This document shows, one piece after another, positions 20,293 through 30,032 of a stretch of 64,000 bases of DNA. The notes under the pieces were generated by a model. The model did no database searches and was not told the origin of the DNA. It saw nothing but the letters and a program-made list of their open reading frames with translations. Made by a program: the position numbers and the translations under genes. The stretch comes from an uncultured Buttiauxella sp. (lineage in GTDB: Bacteria; Pseudomonadota; Gammaproteobacteria; Enterobacterales; Enterobacteriaceae): positions 55,951 to 119,950 of the forward strand of contig CAMLJN010000012.1 in NCBI GenBank assembly GCA_946480445.1, in the 5' to 3' direction. Position 1 is the first letter of the stretch. The number at the start of each line of letters is the position of its first letter.

Positions 20293-21507
20293 ATGATGGG
20301 GCTTTCTGGCAAAAAAATTGTTCTGTGCGTGAGCGGCGGTATCGCGGCCTATAAAACGCCTGAGCTGGTGCGTCGTCTGCGCGATCGCGGCGCGGATGTT
20401 CGTGTGGCCATGACCGAGGCGGCAAAAGCCTTTATTACGCCTTTAAGCCTGCAGGCCGTGTCGGGCTATCCGGTGTCAGACAGTTTACTCGATCCCGCAG
20501 CAGAAGCCGCGATGGGCCATATTGAGCTGGGGAAATGGGCAGATTTAGTTATTCTCGCGCCAGCCACAGCAGACCTCATTGCTCGCGTAGCCGCCGGTAT
20601 GGCGAACGACTTAGTCAGTACCATTTGCCTGGCGACCCCCTCCCCGGTGGCGGTCGTCCCGGCGATGAACCAGCAGATGTATCGCGCAGCGGCGACCCAG
20701 CATAATCTGGACCTTCTGGCCTCACGTAATCTACTGATATGGGGCCCGGACAGCGGCAGCCAGGCATGTGGCGACGTAGGGCCTGGCAGAATGCTCGACC
20801 CGCTGACCCTTGTCGAAATGGCCGTGGAGCATTTTAGCGTCGTCAAAGATCTGCAACATCTGAACGTCATGATTACCGCCGGGCCGACACGCGAACGTCT
20901 GGATCCGGTACGCTATATCACCAACGATAGCTCCGGCAAAATGGGCTACGCCATTGCGGCTGCGGCTGCGGCCCGCGGTGCAAATGTGACGCTGATTTCC
21001 GGGCCTGTTTCTTTATCAACACCCTCATGGGTGAAGCGAATCGACGTCACTTCAGCACTTGAGATGGAAGCAGCGGTGCAACAAAATGTCCAGGGTCAGC
21101 ATATTTTTATCGGTTGTGCCGCCGTGGCTGACTATCGGGCAGCACAGGTTGCTGACGAGAAAATCAAAAAGCAAGGCGATGAAATTACACTAAAAATGGT
21201 AAAAAACCCGGACATCGTAGCGGGTGTGGCCGCCCTTTCGGCTAACCGACCTTACGTTGTAGGGTTTGCCGCCGAAACAACTAATGTGGAAGAATACGCC
21301 CGGCAAAAGCGTATCCAAAAAAATCTCGACCTGATTTGTGCCAACGATGTTTCACAGGCAGGCCAGGGATTTAATAGCGACAACAACGCATTACATCTTT
21401 TCTGGCAGGAAGGAGAGAAAACCTTACCGCTTGAGCGGAAGGCACTCCTTGGCCATCTTTTACTCGACGAGATTGTTACCCGTTATGATGAAAAAAATCG
21501 ACGTTAA
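20293..21507 (+). CDS. coaBC: Bifunctional phosphopantothenoylcysteine decarboxylase / phosphopantothenate-cysteine ligase
   Basis: Two-domain CoA biosynthesis enzyme. The N-terminal FMN-dependent CoaC domain shows [15 protein letters not shown], the catalytic His in [10 protein letters not shown], Asn in PAMNQQMY and Cys in [14 protein letters not shown]. The C-terminal CoaB domain shows [20 protein letters not shown] and the active-site lysine region EKIKKQ. Starting at the ATG-ATG at 20293 gives 404 aa (E. coli about 406); an ATG at 20266 would add nine residues. Its 3' end overlaps dut by 23 bases. Confidence 0.95.
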   Translation: MMGLSGKKIVLCVSGGIAAYKTPELVRRLRDRGADVRVAMTEAAKAFITPLSLQAVSGYPVSDSLLDPAAEAAMGHIELGKWADLVILAPATADLIARVAAGMANDLVSTICLATPSPVAVVPAMNQQMYRAAATQHNLDLLASRNLLIWGPDSGSQACGDVGPGRMLDPLTLVEMAVEHFSVVKDLQHLNVMITAGPTRERLDPVRYITNDSSGKMGYAIAAAAAARGANVTLISGPVSLSTPSWVKRIDVTSALEMEAAVQQNVQGQHIFIGCAAVADYRAAQVADEKIKKQGDEITLKMVKNPDIVAGVAALSANRPYVVGFAAETTNVEEYARQKRIQKNLDLICANDVSQAGQGFNSDNNALHLFWQEGEKTLPLERKALLGHLLLDEIVTRYDEKNRR

Positions 21508-21943
21508 GATTCTGGACCCGCGCGTAGGCCAGCAGTTCCCGCTGCCAACTTATGCAACCTCCGGCTCGGCCGGTCTTGACCTTCGCGCCTGCCTGGATGA
21601 AGCCGTCGCGCTCGCACCTGGCGCAACGACCCTTATCCCAACGGGGCTGGCTATTCATATCGCCGATCCTTCTCTGGCCGCGGTTATTCTGCCGCGTTCT
21701 GGCCTTGGTCATAAGCATGGTGTCGTATTAGGCAACCTGGTTGGACTAATAGATTCTGATTACCAGGGCCAGCTTATGGTGTCCGTATGGAATCGCGGGC
21801 AGGATAGCTTCACTATTGAGCCGGGCGAGCGCATTGCACAGATGGTGTTCGTACCTGTGGTACAAGCCGAATTTAACCTGGTAGAAGATTTCGATACCAG
21901 CGACCGTGGAGAAGGCGGGTTTGGCCACTCTGGCCGCCAGTAA
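21485..21943 (+). CDS. dut: dUTP diphosphatase
   Basis: Trimeric dUTPase hydrolysing dUTP to dUMP and pyrophosphate, keeping uracil out of DNA and supplying thymidylate synthesis. 152 aa from the first of two adjacent ATGs at 21485. Conserved motifs: [37 protein letters not shown] and the mobile C-terminal [10 protein letters not shown]. It starts inside the end of coaBC, as in E. coli, and precedes slmA. Confidence 0.97.
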   Translation: MMKKIDVKILDPRVGQQFPLPTYATSGSAGLDLRACLDEAVALAPGATTLIPTGLAIHIADPSLAAVILPRSGLGHKHGVVLGNLVGLIDSDYQGQLMVSVWNRGQDSFTIEPGERIAQMVFVPVVQAEFNLVEDFDTSDRGEGGFGHSGRQ

Positions 21944-22064
21944 GCTCGTTTTAGACGTAATCACACCGCACTAATAACGCTATAACATACCGCATGTCAT
22001 CAGCATGCGGGCGCTGTGTGGCTGCTTGCCTGACAAGTGATTTATTTCAGGGGTATTTTAGAAC

Positions 22065-22661
22065 ATGGCAGAAAAACAGACTGCGAAAAGGAATCGTCGC
22101 GAGGAAATACTTCAGTCTCTGGCCCAGATGCTTGAATCCAGTGATGGCAGCCAACGCATCACGACCGCCAAGCTTGCCGCCACGGTCGGTGTTTCTGAAG
22201 CGGCGTTATATCGACATTTTCCCAGCAAAACCAAAATGTTCGATAGCCTGATCGAGTTTATCGAAGACAGCCTCATTACCCGCATCAATCTCATCCTGAA
22301 AGATGAAAAGGATACGCTGGCGCGTTTACGGCTGATTGTCCTGTTAGTACTGGGATTTGGTGAAAAAAATCCCGGGCTGACCCGCATCCTGACGGGCCAC
22401 GCGCTGATGTTTGAACAGGATCGCCTGCAGGGGCGAATCAACCAGCTGTTTGAACGCATTGAAGTGCAGCTGCGTCAGGTTATGCGTGAGAAGAAAATGC
22501 GCGAAGGGGAAGGCTACACCACCGATGAAGCGCTGCTGGCCAGCCAGCTTCTGGCTTTCTGTGAGGGGATGCTGTCCCGGTTTGTGCGCAGCGAGTTCCG
22601 CTATCTCCCCACGGATGACTTCGATACCCGCTGGCCGCTGATTGCCGCACAGCTCCACTGA
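22065..22661 (+). CDS. slmA: Nucleoid occlusion protein SlmA
   Basis: TetR-fold DNA-binding protein that blocks FtsZ ring assembly over the nucleoid. It is 198 aa, the E. coli length. The N-terminal helix-turn-helix is visible as [20 protein letters not shown], followed by the helical FtsZ/dimer domain. In E. coli K-12 pyrE follows directly; here the mdtP end lies only 17 bases from the slmA stop and the efflux operon separates the two genes. Confidence 0.97.
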   Translation: MAEKQTAKRNRREEILQSLAQMLESSDGSQRITTAKLAATVGVSEAALYRHFPSKTKMFDSLIEFIEDSLITRINLILKDEKDTLARLRLIVLLVLGFGEKNPGLTRILTGHALMFEQDRLQGRINQLFERIEVQLRQVMREKKMREGEGYTTDEALLASQLLAFCEGMLSRFVRSEFRYLPTDDFDTRWPLIAAQLH

Positions 22662-22678
22662 TAAGCCACCTGAGCGGG

Positions 22679-24151
22679 TTACTCGATGTGGCCCGCCTCA
22701 GACTGACCGCGGTAGTCCCCACCTAGCGCTTTGATGAGCGTGATATCGGTACTGAGCTGCTGCGCCTGCATATCCACTAGCAACAGCTGCTGAGCAATCG
22801 TCGGGCGACGCGCTTCCTGGGCGGCATAGTAGCTTACCAGCCCGCGCTGAAAGTGAGCGCTGGCGCTACTGGCTGTCGCCATCGCGGCCGTCACCTTCTC
22901 CTGCTGCAATGCCACCTGTTGGTTAAGATCGTTCAGCTGGCTGGAGCTGATGGCCACATCCCGCACCGCATCCAGCACCGCCTGGTTGTACTGTTTTATC
23001 AGGATATTGCTGGCGGTCCGGGCTGATTTCAGACCGGCATTTAATCGCCCGCCATCGAACAGGGGCAAATACAGCCCTGGCAAAATGTTGATCTGCTGGA
23101 AAGAGTACTTGAACAAATCGCCGACGTTCAGCGCGTTATACCCCCAGAAGGCTTTGATATCAAAATGCGGATAAAACTCGGCTTTTGCCGCCTCTACCCG
23201 GCTTAGGGAGGCAGTCACATAGCCCCGTAGCGCCTGGAGATCGGGTCGACGAGCCAGCAGTTCGAAAGAGAGTGAGTCAGGCAGAGTTTGCTGTAACGCT
23301 GGCAGCGCAACCGGGTGGACCTCCGGCAGACTATGTGCATCCGCGCCAATCAGGGCGCGCAGCGTTTCACGGTAGCGAGTCAAAGCCCCCTTAGCCTCTA
23401 TAACCTGCTGCTGCGCAGCCAGCATCTCCGCACGCGCATTCGCTATATCCACCTGAGTTTCAACGCCTCTGTCGGTGCGGTGCGCATGAGCCTGCACCGA
23501 AAGCTGTGCAATCGCGGCCTGCTGCTCAAGTAAAGTGATTTTCTGAAAGGTGGCCTGCATCGCAAAATAGAGCTGGGCGACACTGCTGGCAAGATCAAGC
23601 TCGATGCCCGCAGTCTCTGCCAGACGCGCATTTTTCTCGCCCATGGCGGCAGCAACACGGGCTCGATCGGCTCCCCAAAGATCAAGATTCATCGTCGCGC
23701 CGACCCCAACGGTGTTGAGCGTATACCACGGGCCATTCCGATCTACCGGCAATGAATACGAATAGGGCCAGGTAAACTCTTTATTCGTCACGCGCAGGTG
23801 GTTCTGCGCCGCCACCCCGGTTGCCTGGATCCCCAGGGTAGACTGAGCCAGTTCCACCGTGGTCTGCGACTGGGAAATACGCAAACGCGCAGCCTGCATC
23901 GTCGGCGAATTTTGCAGAGCGCGGTTCACCAGCATATTGAGCTGGGCATCGCGGTAGTTTTCCCACCATCTGGCAGACGGCCAGCCACTATTGGCCAGGT
24001 GTATCACATCGGCTAACTGCGCCTGTTGCGGATCCGTCATCGGGACCTGTCCCGGATCATCCTGAATCAACGCACATCCCGTCATCAGGGCAAGTACCAG
24101 CGCTATTGGCGAGTAGCGCAGGAAGCGTGCTGCGGTGTCCATTTTTCTCAT
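22679..24151 (-). CDS. mdtP: Outer-membrane efflux lipoprotein, MdtP-like
   Basis: TolC-type outer-membrane channel of the NodT/OprM lipoprotein branch, 490 aa (E. coli MdtP 488). The signal peptide ends in the lipobox LMTGC, with the lipidated Cys at residue 26. Long alpha-helical repeats rich in Ala and Gln follow (AARLRISQSQTTVELAQS; RPDLQALRGYV), typical of the paired efflux-channel repeats. Start could be residue 1 or the Met at residue 4. It is the last gene of ytcA-mdtN-mdtO-mdtP, 3 bases after mdtO. Confidence 0.85.
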   Translation of the reverse strand: MRKMDTAARFLRYSPIALVLALMTGCALIQDDPGQVPMTDPQQAQLADVIHLANSGWPSARWWENYRDAQLNMLVNRALQNSPTMQAARLRISQSQTTVELAQSTLGIQATGVAAQNHLRVTNKEFTWPYSYSLPVDRNGPWYTLNTVGVGATMNLDLWGADRARVAAAMGEKNARLAETAGIELDLASSVAQLYFAMQATFQKITLLEQQAAIAQLSVQAHAHRTDRGVETQVDIANARAEMLAAQQQVIEAKGALTRYRETLRALIGADAHSLPEVHPVALPALQQTLPDSLSFELLARRPDLQALRGYVTASLSRVEAAKAEFYPHFDIKAFWGYNALNVGDLFKYSFQQINILPGLYLPLFDGGRLNAGLKSARTASNILIKQYNQAVLDAVRDVAISSSQLNDLNQQVALQQEKVTAAMATASSASAHFQRGLVSYYAAQEARRPTIAQQLLLVDMQAQQLSTDITLIKALGGDYRGQSEAGHIE

Positions 24152-24154
24152 TAC

Positions 24155-26095
24155 TTAATCTGCCTGTCGCGGAGTAGCTGAAGCCGTAGGCGGCCAATCT
24201 GGCAAAGCAGCCAGCGCTTTTTGTAGGGGAGGGCCAAAGGGATTAGTCGCGTCCTCTGATTTCTCGACAAGGGTCTGCGGCTTGTCCTGCTGGTGTTCAA
24301 TATACCCGGCATAGCTGCGCAACCTGCTGGCACATTGACGTAAAAAATCATCATCCTGCTTAGCGTACAGCCGATAGCCCTCACTTAACCGCACGATCTC
24401 CTGAGCCTGGGTAAAGAGAGTGCTCACCGGCCAGCGTTTCACCTCGGGCCAGGGATGAGCGTAGGTATTGAGCGGCTCAGCGGCAACCCGCCCCATCAGT
24501 GATTCCGTATGGGTGAGCGCCTGGAACAGAGGAACCTGTCTGGCCTCCTCATTTTTGGCCGCCAGGTATTCAGCAATCTGGCGGTAGAGGCGGGCCAGGC
24601 TCGCTTTTAACTGCGGCGCCTCGCTGTCCGGCCACAAATAGAGATGAACAATGGACGAAACCATCACGCCAAGCAGAATGCCGATAGCCCGATCGCGCAG
24701 TTCGGTTAAATTACTCAGCGGACCAAACCAGCTCAGAAACGCCAGTGAAAAGGTAAACCCTATCTGAATCCCCGCGTAGGCAATACGTTCAGAGCCCGCG
24801 GCAAGCCAGGCGCCCAGAGCCATCACCGGCAGCGCCATAGCAAGCAGGCCGACAAGGGAGTCGGTATAGGGCTGAACAAAGACGATTAGCAGCGCCGCCA
24901 GCAGCGTGGCAAAAAGCGCGCCACCAATCCTGAGCCACGTTTTCTGCATGGTGGCACCCAGTCCAGGCTGGGCGACAATCACGCAGCTCAACATGATGGT
25001 ATGTATTCCCTGCCAGTCGGCGGCAGTGTAAAAAACATAGCACAGCAGCGTCGCCAACAGCGTCTTCAGGGCAAAGTGAAGATAAGCGGGATTTGTCCAG
25101 GCATCCGGCAACAGCAGCGGTGCTTTTTCCGCTTCGCCAGCGGGCAGTGAGATCTCCTCCCCCCTCGACAGCTGCTCCAGGATCTCTGCTATTTCCTGCA
25201 GGATTGCGTCCTTTACCCTGACGTCTGCGGACAGCAGGGGATGTCCGACAGGCAGTACGCCCTGGTCCAGAGAGCGGGCCAGATGAGACAACGCCGCAGA
25301 AACCTGCTGCGCCTCGCTTGCAGGCTGGCTCTCATCCGGCTGGAATAGCGCCGCCAGCTGGTAGCAGCGGATCGCGGCAGCCATCATCGAGCGCCATGCC
25401 TGCGGATGCGTTGAGATGTCCGGGCTGGAGAAGTTAGCCAGTTTGTAGAGCGTCTGCAGCTGCGAAAACTGCTCCGCAATATCTTTCAACGCCGGTCTGT
25501 CAGTGTGGGAGCCAGGCTGGATGAGCAACAGCGAAACCTGGCGAAACATCCCCGCCAGTCGGGTTTTGAACTGATAGCCAGGAAACGCCTGTTGAAAGCA
25601 GGCGTTAACCAGTAGCGTCACCAGAATGGCACAGTTGATCGCCGCCCACAGCCACAGCAACAGGCGAACCAGAATCTCGCTCTGGCTGGTCATTGAGGGG
25701 AAGGTCTGAGCGTAAATCACCACCAGTGCCACAACAAAGAACGCCAGGCCCAGTTTTCCCAGCACCCGCATCAGGTAAACGGAGCAGAAGAACAGCAACA
25801 CAGAGGCGACCAGCCGTATCAACGGATAATCATAGGTCCATTTGATGATCAGCAGCATCCCGCCCAGCGCTACGCTGACGGTGATAAAAAACAGGACGCT
25901 GACCAGCTTTATCATCATCACATTCGGCTGGCTGACGTAGAACGCCACTATCAGCGCCACGGCGAGAAACGGGATTTGCAGGGTCATGAACAAGATAATC
26001 AGTACGGCACAGCTCAGCGTCAGTCGCAGGGTATAATTTCCGCGCCCCGGCGTGGCTCGTAGTTCTCGGTTCAGAAACTGCCATAAATTTTGCAT
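24155..26095 (-). CDS. mdtO: FUSC-family inner-membrane efflux component, MdtO-like
   Basis: A 646-aa inner-membrane protein of the fusaric acid resistance/aromatic-acid exporter family. There are two clusters of hydrophobic helices, about residues 25-170 and 340-480, each followed by a long soluble region; this is the usual FUSC layout. E. coli MdtO is 683 aa, so this one is somewhat shorter. It pairs with an HlyD-type adaptor and an outer-membrane channel in the same operon, consistent with a tripartite pump. Substrate unknown from sequence; MdtNOP in E. coli has been linked to puromycin and acriflavine tolerance. Confidence 0.85.
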   Translation of the reverse strand: MQNLWQFLNRELRATPGRGNYTLRLTLSCAVLIILFMTLQIPFLAVALIVAFYVSQPNVMMIKLVSVLFFITVSVALGGMLLIIKWTYDYPLIRLVASVLLFFCSVYLMRVLGKLGLAFFVVALVVIYAQTFPSMTSQSEILVRLLLWLWAAINCAILVTLLVNACFQQAFPGYQFKTRLAGMFRQVSLLLIQPGSHTDRPALKDIAEQFSQLQTLYKLANFSSPDISTHPQAWRSMMAAAIRCYQLAALFQPDESQPASEAQQVSAALSHLARSLDQGVLPVGHPLLSADVRVKDAILQEIAEILEQLSRGEEISLPAGEAEKAPLLLPDAWTNPAYLHFALKTLLATLLCYVFYTAADWQGIHTIMLSCVIVAQPGLGATMQKTWLRIGGALFATLLAALLIVFVQPYTDSLVGLLAMALPVMALGAWLAAGSERIAYAGIQIGFTFSLAFLSWFGPLSNLTELRDRAIGILLGVMVSSIVHLYLWPDSEAPQLKASLARLYRQIAEYLAAKNEEARQVPLFQALTHTESLMGRVAAEPLNTYAHPWPEVKRWPVSTLFTQAQEIVRLSEGYRLYAKQDDDFLRQCASRLRSYAGYIEHQQDKPQTLVEKSEDATNPFGPPLQKALAALPDWPPTASATPRQAD

Positions 26096-26104
26096 GCCTG
26101 AGCC

Positions 26105-27133
26105 TTATTGCGGCTGCAAAACAGCGCTGGCAGAGGCACCCATGCGGAAAAGATCCGGATCAGGGTTTTTAACAGCGATTTTTACCGGGAAACGCTGCGA
26201 CACATGAACCCAGTTGATGCTTTTTTGAATAACCGGCAGCCCCTCAAATACGCTGCCGCCGTCGGGCAGGACGCCCGAACCAATAGAATCAACTACGCCT
26301 TCAAATGTTTTGGAATGATTGGTCATCACCGTGACTCGCGCCGGAGAACCTGAGCGAATATTCTTCAGATCGGTTTCACGGAAATTGGCAACCACATACC
26401 AGCGCTCGTCATTTAACAAGGTAAAGACGGGTTTTAACGCGGATGAGTGCTGGCCTACCGTGGTTTTAAGGGCGACAACAACACCGTTAAACGGTGCCCG
26501 CACTTCGGTGTGTTCAAGATTGAGCTCTGCCAGCGCAATCTGCGCCATAATGCCGGCGCGCTGTGCCACCATAGCATCCACACCGGTTACGGCTGCGGAA
26601 GCCTGACTGGCCTGTAACTGCGTTGCCGCAAGCTCTGCGCGAGCGGCTTTTTCTGCCGTTCTGGCCTGATCAAGGCTTTCCTGGGAGGCAAACCCCTGAG
26701 GCACCAGCGGTTCAAGACGAACGCGTGAAGAGGTGGTCTGTTTCACCAGCGCTTTAGCCCGCTCTACCGCAGCGGTCACCGACTGGGCATTGTATTGCTG
26801 GGCCTTAATAGTGCGCTGAGTCAGCATTATCTGGGCATCGAGCGCCGCCAGACGGGATTTAGCATCATCGAGCATCGCCTGATACGACCGGGGATCGATA
26901 CGGAAGAGCAGCTCGCCTTTCTTTACCCGCTGATTATCGCGAACCGGCATTTCGACAATACGCCCGCTGACTTCAGGCACCACATCAATGGTATCTGCAT
27001 AGACATAGGCATCGTTCGTTTCCGGAGAAGTTTGTAGCTGCCAGATAACCAAAATTAACGCCACGCAGGCGGCAAGAACGATGACCAGAAGGGGCCATTT
27101 TTTCCGTAAAACGCTTGGGCTGGAGTGTGTCAT
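26105..27133 (-). CDS. mdtN: HlyD-family membrane fusion protein, MdtN-like
   Basis: Periplasmic adaptor subunit, 342 aa (E. coli MdtN 343). One N-terminal membrane anchor (PLLVIVLAACVALILVIWQL) is followed by a biotinyl-lipoyl-like half-motif (VVPEVSGRIVEMPVRDNQRV). Next comes an Ala/Gln/Arg-rich coiled-coil hairpin, about residues 85-200, then the second half (VRAPFNGVVVALKTTVGQHS). It bridges the inner-membrane MdtO-like and outer-membrane MdtP-like proteins, with a 9-base gap to mdtO. Confidence 0.88.
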   Translation of the reverse strand: MTHSSPSVLRKKWPLLVIVLAACVALILVIWQLQTSPETNDAYVYADTIDVVPEVSGRIVEMPVRDNQRVKKGELLFRIDPRSYQAMLDDAKSRLAALDAQIMLTQRTIKAQQYNAQSVTAAVERAKALVKQTTSSRVRLEPLVPQGFASQESLDQARTAEKAARAELAATQLQASQASAAVTGVDAMVAQRAGIMAQIALAELNLEHTEVRAPFNGVVVALKTTVGQHSSALKPVFTLLNDERWYVVANFRETDLKNIRSGSPARVTVMTNHSKTFEGVVDSIGSGVLPDGGSVFEGLPVIQKSINWVHVSQRFPVKIAVKNPDPDLFRMGASASAVLQPQ

Positions 27134-27144
27134 AAGTATCTATA

Positions 27145-27411
27145 TTAAAAGAGTAAAAACCACATAAGCGCGGCGAATAAAAACATCAGGGCCAGATAGC
27201 TGATGACCAAAGGTGAAAAGTAGGTCTGCCAGCCTTTACGGATAATTAACAGGTGACAGGGGATCAGCAGCAAAGCCGAGGCCAGAATGCAGAAGAACCA
27301 CGCCGGAAAGGCTGCTCCCAGGACCGGAATAGACGGGGAGAATGAACAGCCTGAGACTGAAAAAAGCACTAATAACGCGGCCGGTCGCGCCAGCTGTACA
27401 ATACGATTCAA
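27145..27411 (-). CDS. ytcA: YtcA-family small lipoprotein
   Basis: An 88-aa protein with a lipoprotein signal peptide (lipobox VSGC, Cys22) and two further hydrophobic segments that probably span the inner membrane. E. coli YtcA (about 91 aa) heads the mdtNOP operon in the same way. It lies 11 bases before mdtN. Function unknown; the constant association suggests a role with the pump. Confidence 0.8.
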   Translation of the reverse strand: MNRIVQLARPAALLVLFSVSGCSFSPSIPVLGAAFPAWFFCILASALLLIPCHLLIIRKGWQTYFSPLVISYLALMFLFAALMWFLLF

Positions 27412-27501
27412 AAGACTATCCCTGCTTGCTCATGCATTTTTGCAGTGAGTGTAGATTTCAATGCCAGAAATTAACAGCCATTACCTGGTATAAACTCCAT
27501 T

Positions 27502-27538
27502 AAAAAAGGGTTCATCACAATAGGATGAACCCTTTTTT
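27502..27538. terminator. Terminator downstream of pyrE
   Basis: A long symmetric hairpin with arms AAAAAAGGGTTCATC and GATGAACCCTTTTTT and a 7-base loop lies 36 bases after the pyrE stop. It has A/T tracts on both sides, so it can terminate on either strand; its main use should be the leftward pyrE transcript. Confidence 0.85.
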
Positions 27539-27573
27539 CCCTGGCGTTAAACCCTTAAAGAGAGTGATTAAGT

Positions 27574-28215
27574 TTACACGCCGTACTCTTCGCGATACTT
27601 ACGCACGCAGGCGAGGCTGTCGGCCATCTCCGGCTTCTCTTCCAGATACTCAATCAGATCTTTTAACGTAATGATGGAAATCACCTGGCAATGATAATCC
27701 CGTTCCACTTCCTGAATGGCAGAGATCTCTGCCCGACCGCGTTCCTGACGATCGAGAGAAATCAACACGCCCGCCAGTGAAGCGCCGTTTGCCGCAATAA
27801 TTTCCATTGATTCACGGATCGCTGTTCCGGCGGTTATCACGTCATCCACCAGCATCACCCTCCCTTGCAGCGCGCTACCGACCAGATTGCCGCCTTCACC
27901 ATGGTCTTTGGCTTCCTTGCGGTTAAAGCAGTAAGGCACATCGCGTTCATGATGCTCAGCCAGCGCAACGGCCGTGGTCGTGGCAATAGGAATACCTTTG
28001 TAAGCAGGCCCAAACAGCAGATCAAAATCAATACCGGAATCCATCAGCGCGGCGGCATAAAAACGGCCCAGCAGTGCCAGATCGCGCCCGGTGTTAAACA
28101 GGCCGGCGTTAAAGAAATAGGGGCTGGTGCGCCCGGATTTCAGCGTAAATTCGCCAAATTTAAGGACCTGCTTGTTAAGCGCAAACTCAATAAACTGGCG
28201 CTGATACGGTTTCAT
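27574..28215 (-). CDS. pyrE: Orotate phosphoribosyltransferase
   Basis: Pyrimidine biosynthesis enzyme forming orotidine 5'-phosphate from orotate and PRPP. 213 aa, the E. coli length. The PRPP-binding loop is [14 protein letters not shown], and [10 protein letters not shown] carries the flexible catalytic loop. It is preceded on the minus strand by rph and an attenuator hairpin, so its expression should respond to UTP through transcription-translation coupling, as established for E. coli. Confidence 0.97.
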   Translation of the reverse strand: MKPYQRQFIEFALNKQVLKFGEFTLKSGRTSPYFFNAGLFNTGRDLALLGRFYAAALMDSGIDFDLLFGPAYKGIPIATTTAVALAEHHERDVPYCFNRKEAKDHGEGGNLVGSALQGRVMLVDDVITAGTAIRESMEIIAANGASLAGVLISLDRQERGRAEISAIQEVERDYHCQVISIITLKDLIEYLEEKPEMADSLACVRKYREEYGV

Positions 28216-28243
28216 GGATTCGCTCCTTTGCGGTTCTCAGGAC

Positions 28244-28271
28244 ATAAAAAAGGCGACTGCTAAGTCGCCTT
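28244..28271 (-). promoter_or_regulatory. pyrE attenuator
   Basis: On the minus strand AAGGCGACT-TAGC-AGTCGCCTT forms a strong hairpin followed by six T residues, beginning 5 bases after the rph stop and ending 28 bases before pyrE. This is the intercistronic attenuator known in E. coli, where ribosomes finishing rph suppress termination when UTP is scarce. Confidence 0.85.
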
Positions 28272-28276
28272 AAAAA

Positions 28277-28993
28277 TTAATTTTCTAACGCCGCCTTCTG
28301 CGACGTCACGATGGACTCAATTCCCCCTCGCGCCAACGCCAGCAGCGAGAGCAGCTCTTCATGGGAGAACGGTTCGCCCTCGGCGGTGCCCTGGATTTCG
28401 ATCATGCGACCGTCCTCCATCATCACCACGTTCATATCAGTTTCTGCCGCAGAATCTTCAACGTATTCAAGATCGCAGAGCGCTTCGCCCTTCACGATAC
28501 CGACAGAAACGGCGGCAACCATCCCCTTCATCGGGTTGGTTTTCAGCTTACCGATAGCCACCAGCTTGTTTAGCGCATCGGCCAGAGCCACACAGGCACC
28601 GGTAATAGATGCGGTACGAGTGCCGCCGTCTGCCTGCAGGACATCGCAATCCAGGGTGATGGTGTATTCACCGAGAACCTTCAGATCCACCGCCGCACGC
28701 AAAGAGCGGGCAATCAGACGCTGAATTTCGAGGGTTCGGCCCCCCTGCTTGCCTTTTGCCGCTTCACGAGCGTTGCGGCTGTGGGTTGCACGCGGCAGCA
28801 TGCCGTATTCTGCGGTGATCCAGCCTTGCCCTTGGCCTTTCAGGAAGCGCGGCACACCTTCTTCCACGGTGGCGGTGCAAAGGACTTTGGTATCACCAAA
28901 CTCGACCAGCACGGAACCTTCAGCGTGTTTGGTATAATTTCGGGTCAGGGTAACTGGACGCACCTGTTCGGCGCTACGACCTGATGGACGCAT
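28277..28993 (-). CDS. rph: Ribonuclease PH
   Basis: Phosphorolytic 3'-to-5' exoribonuclease trimming tRNA precursors. The intact 238-aa product begins [14 protein letters not shown]. It contains the family motifs [34 protein letters not shown] and [13 protein letters not shown]. The frame runs to within 5 bases of the pyrE attenuator, so the coupling expected for pyrE control is present. It does not have the rph-1 frameshift found in E. coli K-12. Confidence 0.97.
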   Translation of the reverse strand: MRPSGRSAEQVRPVTLTRNYTKHAEGSVLVEFGDTKVLCTATVEEGVPRFLKGQGQGWITAEYGMLPRATHSRNAREAAKGKQGGRTLEIQRLIARSLRAAVDLKVLGEYTITLDCDVLQADGGTRTASITGACVALADALNKLVAIGKLKTNPMKGMVAAVSVGIVKGEALCDLEYVEDSAAETDMNVVMMEDGRMIEIQGTAEGEPFSHEELLSLLALARGGIESIVTSQKAALEN

Positions 28994-29116
28994 GGGTTAT
29001 CTCCGGCTAAAACGAATGTGGCTGCGCATTATACGGACTTCGTTAGCTTATTCCTATCCTGCAACGCCTGGCGTGGCTATAATCCCTCCATTCATTGCTT
29101 TATACGGAAACGATTT

Positions 29117-29980
29117 ATGATCCGCAGTATGACCGCCTATGCCCGCCGCGAAGTCAAAGGCGAATGGGGCAGCGCCTCCTGGGAGTTACGTTCGGTAAAT
29201 CAACGCTATCTCGAAACTTATATTCGCATGCCTGAACAGTTCCGTAGCCTTGAACCTGTGGCTCGCGAGCGTATTCGTACGCGCCTGACGCGCGGTAAAA
29301 TCGAATGCAACCTGCGTTTTGAGCCTGATGCTCGCGCGCAAAGTTCCCTGCTGCTCAATGAGAAACTGGCTAAGCAGCTGGTTGAGGCGGCGAACTGGGT
29401 CAAAATGCAAAGCGATGAAGGCGAAATAAACCCCGTCGATATTTTGCGCTGGCCGGGCGTTATGTCCGCTCAGGAGCAGGACTTAGACGCTATCACCGCC
29501 GAAATTCTTGCCGCGCTTGATGGCGCCCTGGATGACTTCATCGTTGCCCGTGAAACAGAAGGACAGGCGCTGAAAGCGCTGATCGAACAGCGTCTGGAAG
29601 GCGTCAGTGCCGAAGTGGTGAAGGTTCGCGCGCAAATGCCGGAAGTGGTCAAATGGCAGCGAGAGCGCCTGGTCGGCAAGCTCGAAGAAGCCCAGGTACA
29701 GCTTGAGAACACACGTCTTGAGCAGGAGCTTGTTCTGATGGCCCAGCGTATCGACGTTGCCGAAGAGCTGGACCGCCTGGAAGCGCACGTCAAAGAGACC
29801 TACAACATACTGAAGAAAAAAGAAGCGGTAGGTCGCCGCCTCGACTTTATGATGCAGGAGTTCAACCGCGAGTCGAACACCCTGGCCTCCAAGTCGATTA
29901 ATTCAGACGTCACCAATTCAGCCATCGAGCTGAAAGTGCTGATTGAGCAGATGCGCGAACAGATTCAGAACATCGAGTAG
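29117..29980 (+). CDS. yicC: YicC family endoribonuclease-like protein
   Basis: A 287-aa protein of the YicC/YloC family, described as an endoribonuclease family. The start MIRSMTAYARREVKGEWGSA and the end FMMQEFNRESNTLASKSIN match E. coli closely, and a long charged helical middle (about residues 170-260) is visible. The ATG at 29117 is used because it aligns with E. coli; the frame extends 33 codons upstream into the rph promoter region. It is divergent from rph and followed by a terminator. Confidence 0.94.
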   Translation: MIRSMTAYARREVKGEWGSASWELRSVNQRYLETYIRMPEQFRSLEPVARERIRTRLTRGKIECNLRFEPDARAQSSLLLNEKLAKQLVEAANWVKMQSDEGEINPVDILRWPGVMSAQEQDLDAITAEILAALDGALDDFIVARETEGQALKALIEQRLEGVSAEVVKVRAQMPEVVKWQRERLVGKLEEAQVQLENTRLEQELVLMAQRIDVAEELDRLEAHVKETYNILKKKEAVGRRLDFMMQEFNRESNTLASKSINSDVTNSAIELKVLIEQMREQIQNIE

Positions 29981-30000
29981 TGCCCAACCTGCCTGTATAC

Positions 30001-30022
30001 GCCCGCGCAAGCGGGCTTTTTT
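30001..30022 (+). terminator. Terminator after yicC
   Basis: A 6-bp stem GCCCGC / GCGGGC with a GCAA tetraloop is directly followed by six T residues, 20 bases after the yicC stop. A classical intrinsic terminator. Confidence 0.85.
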
Positions 30023-30032
30023 GTAGTGAAAT

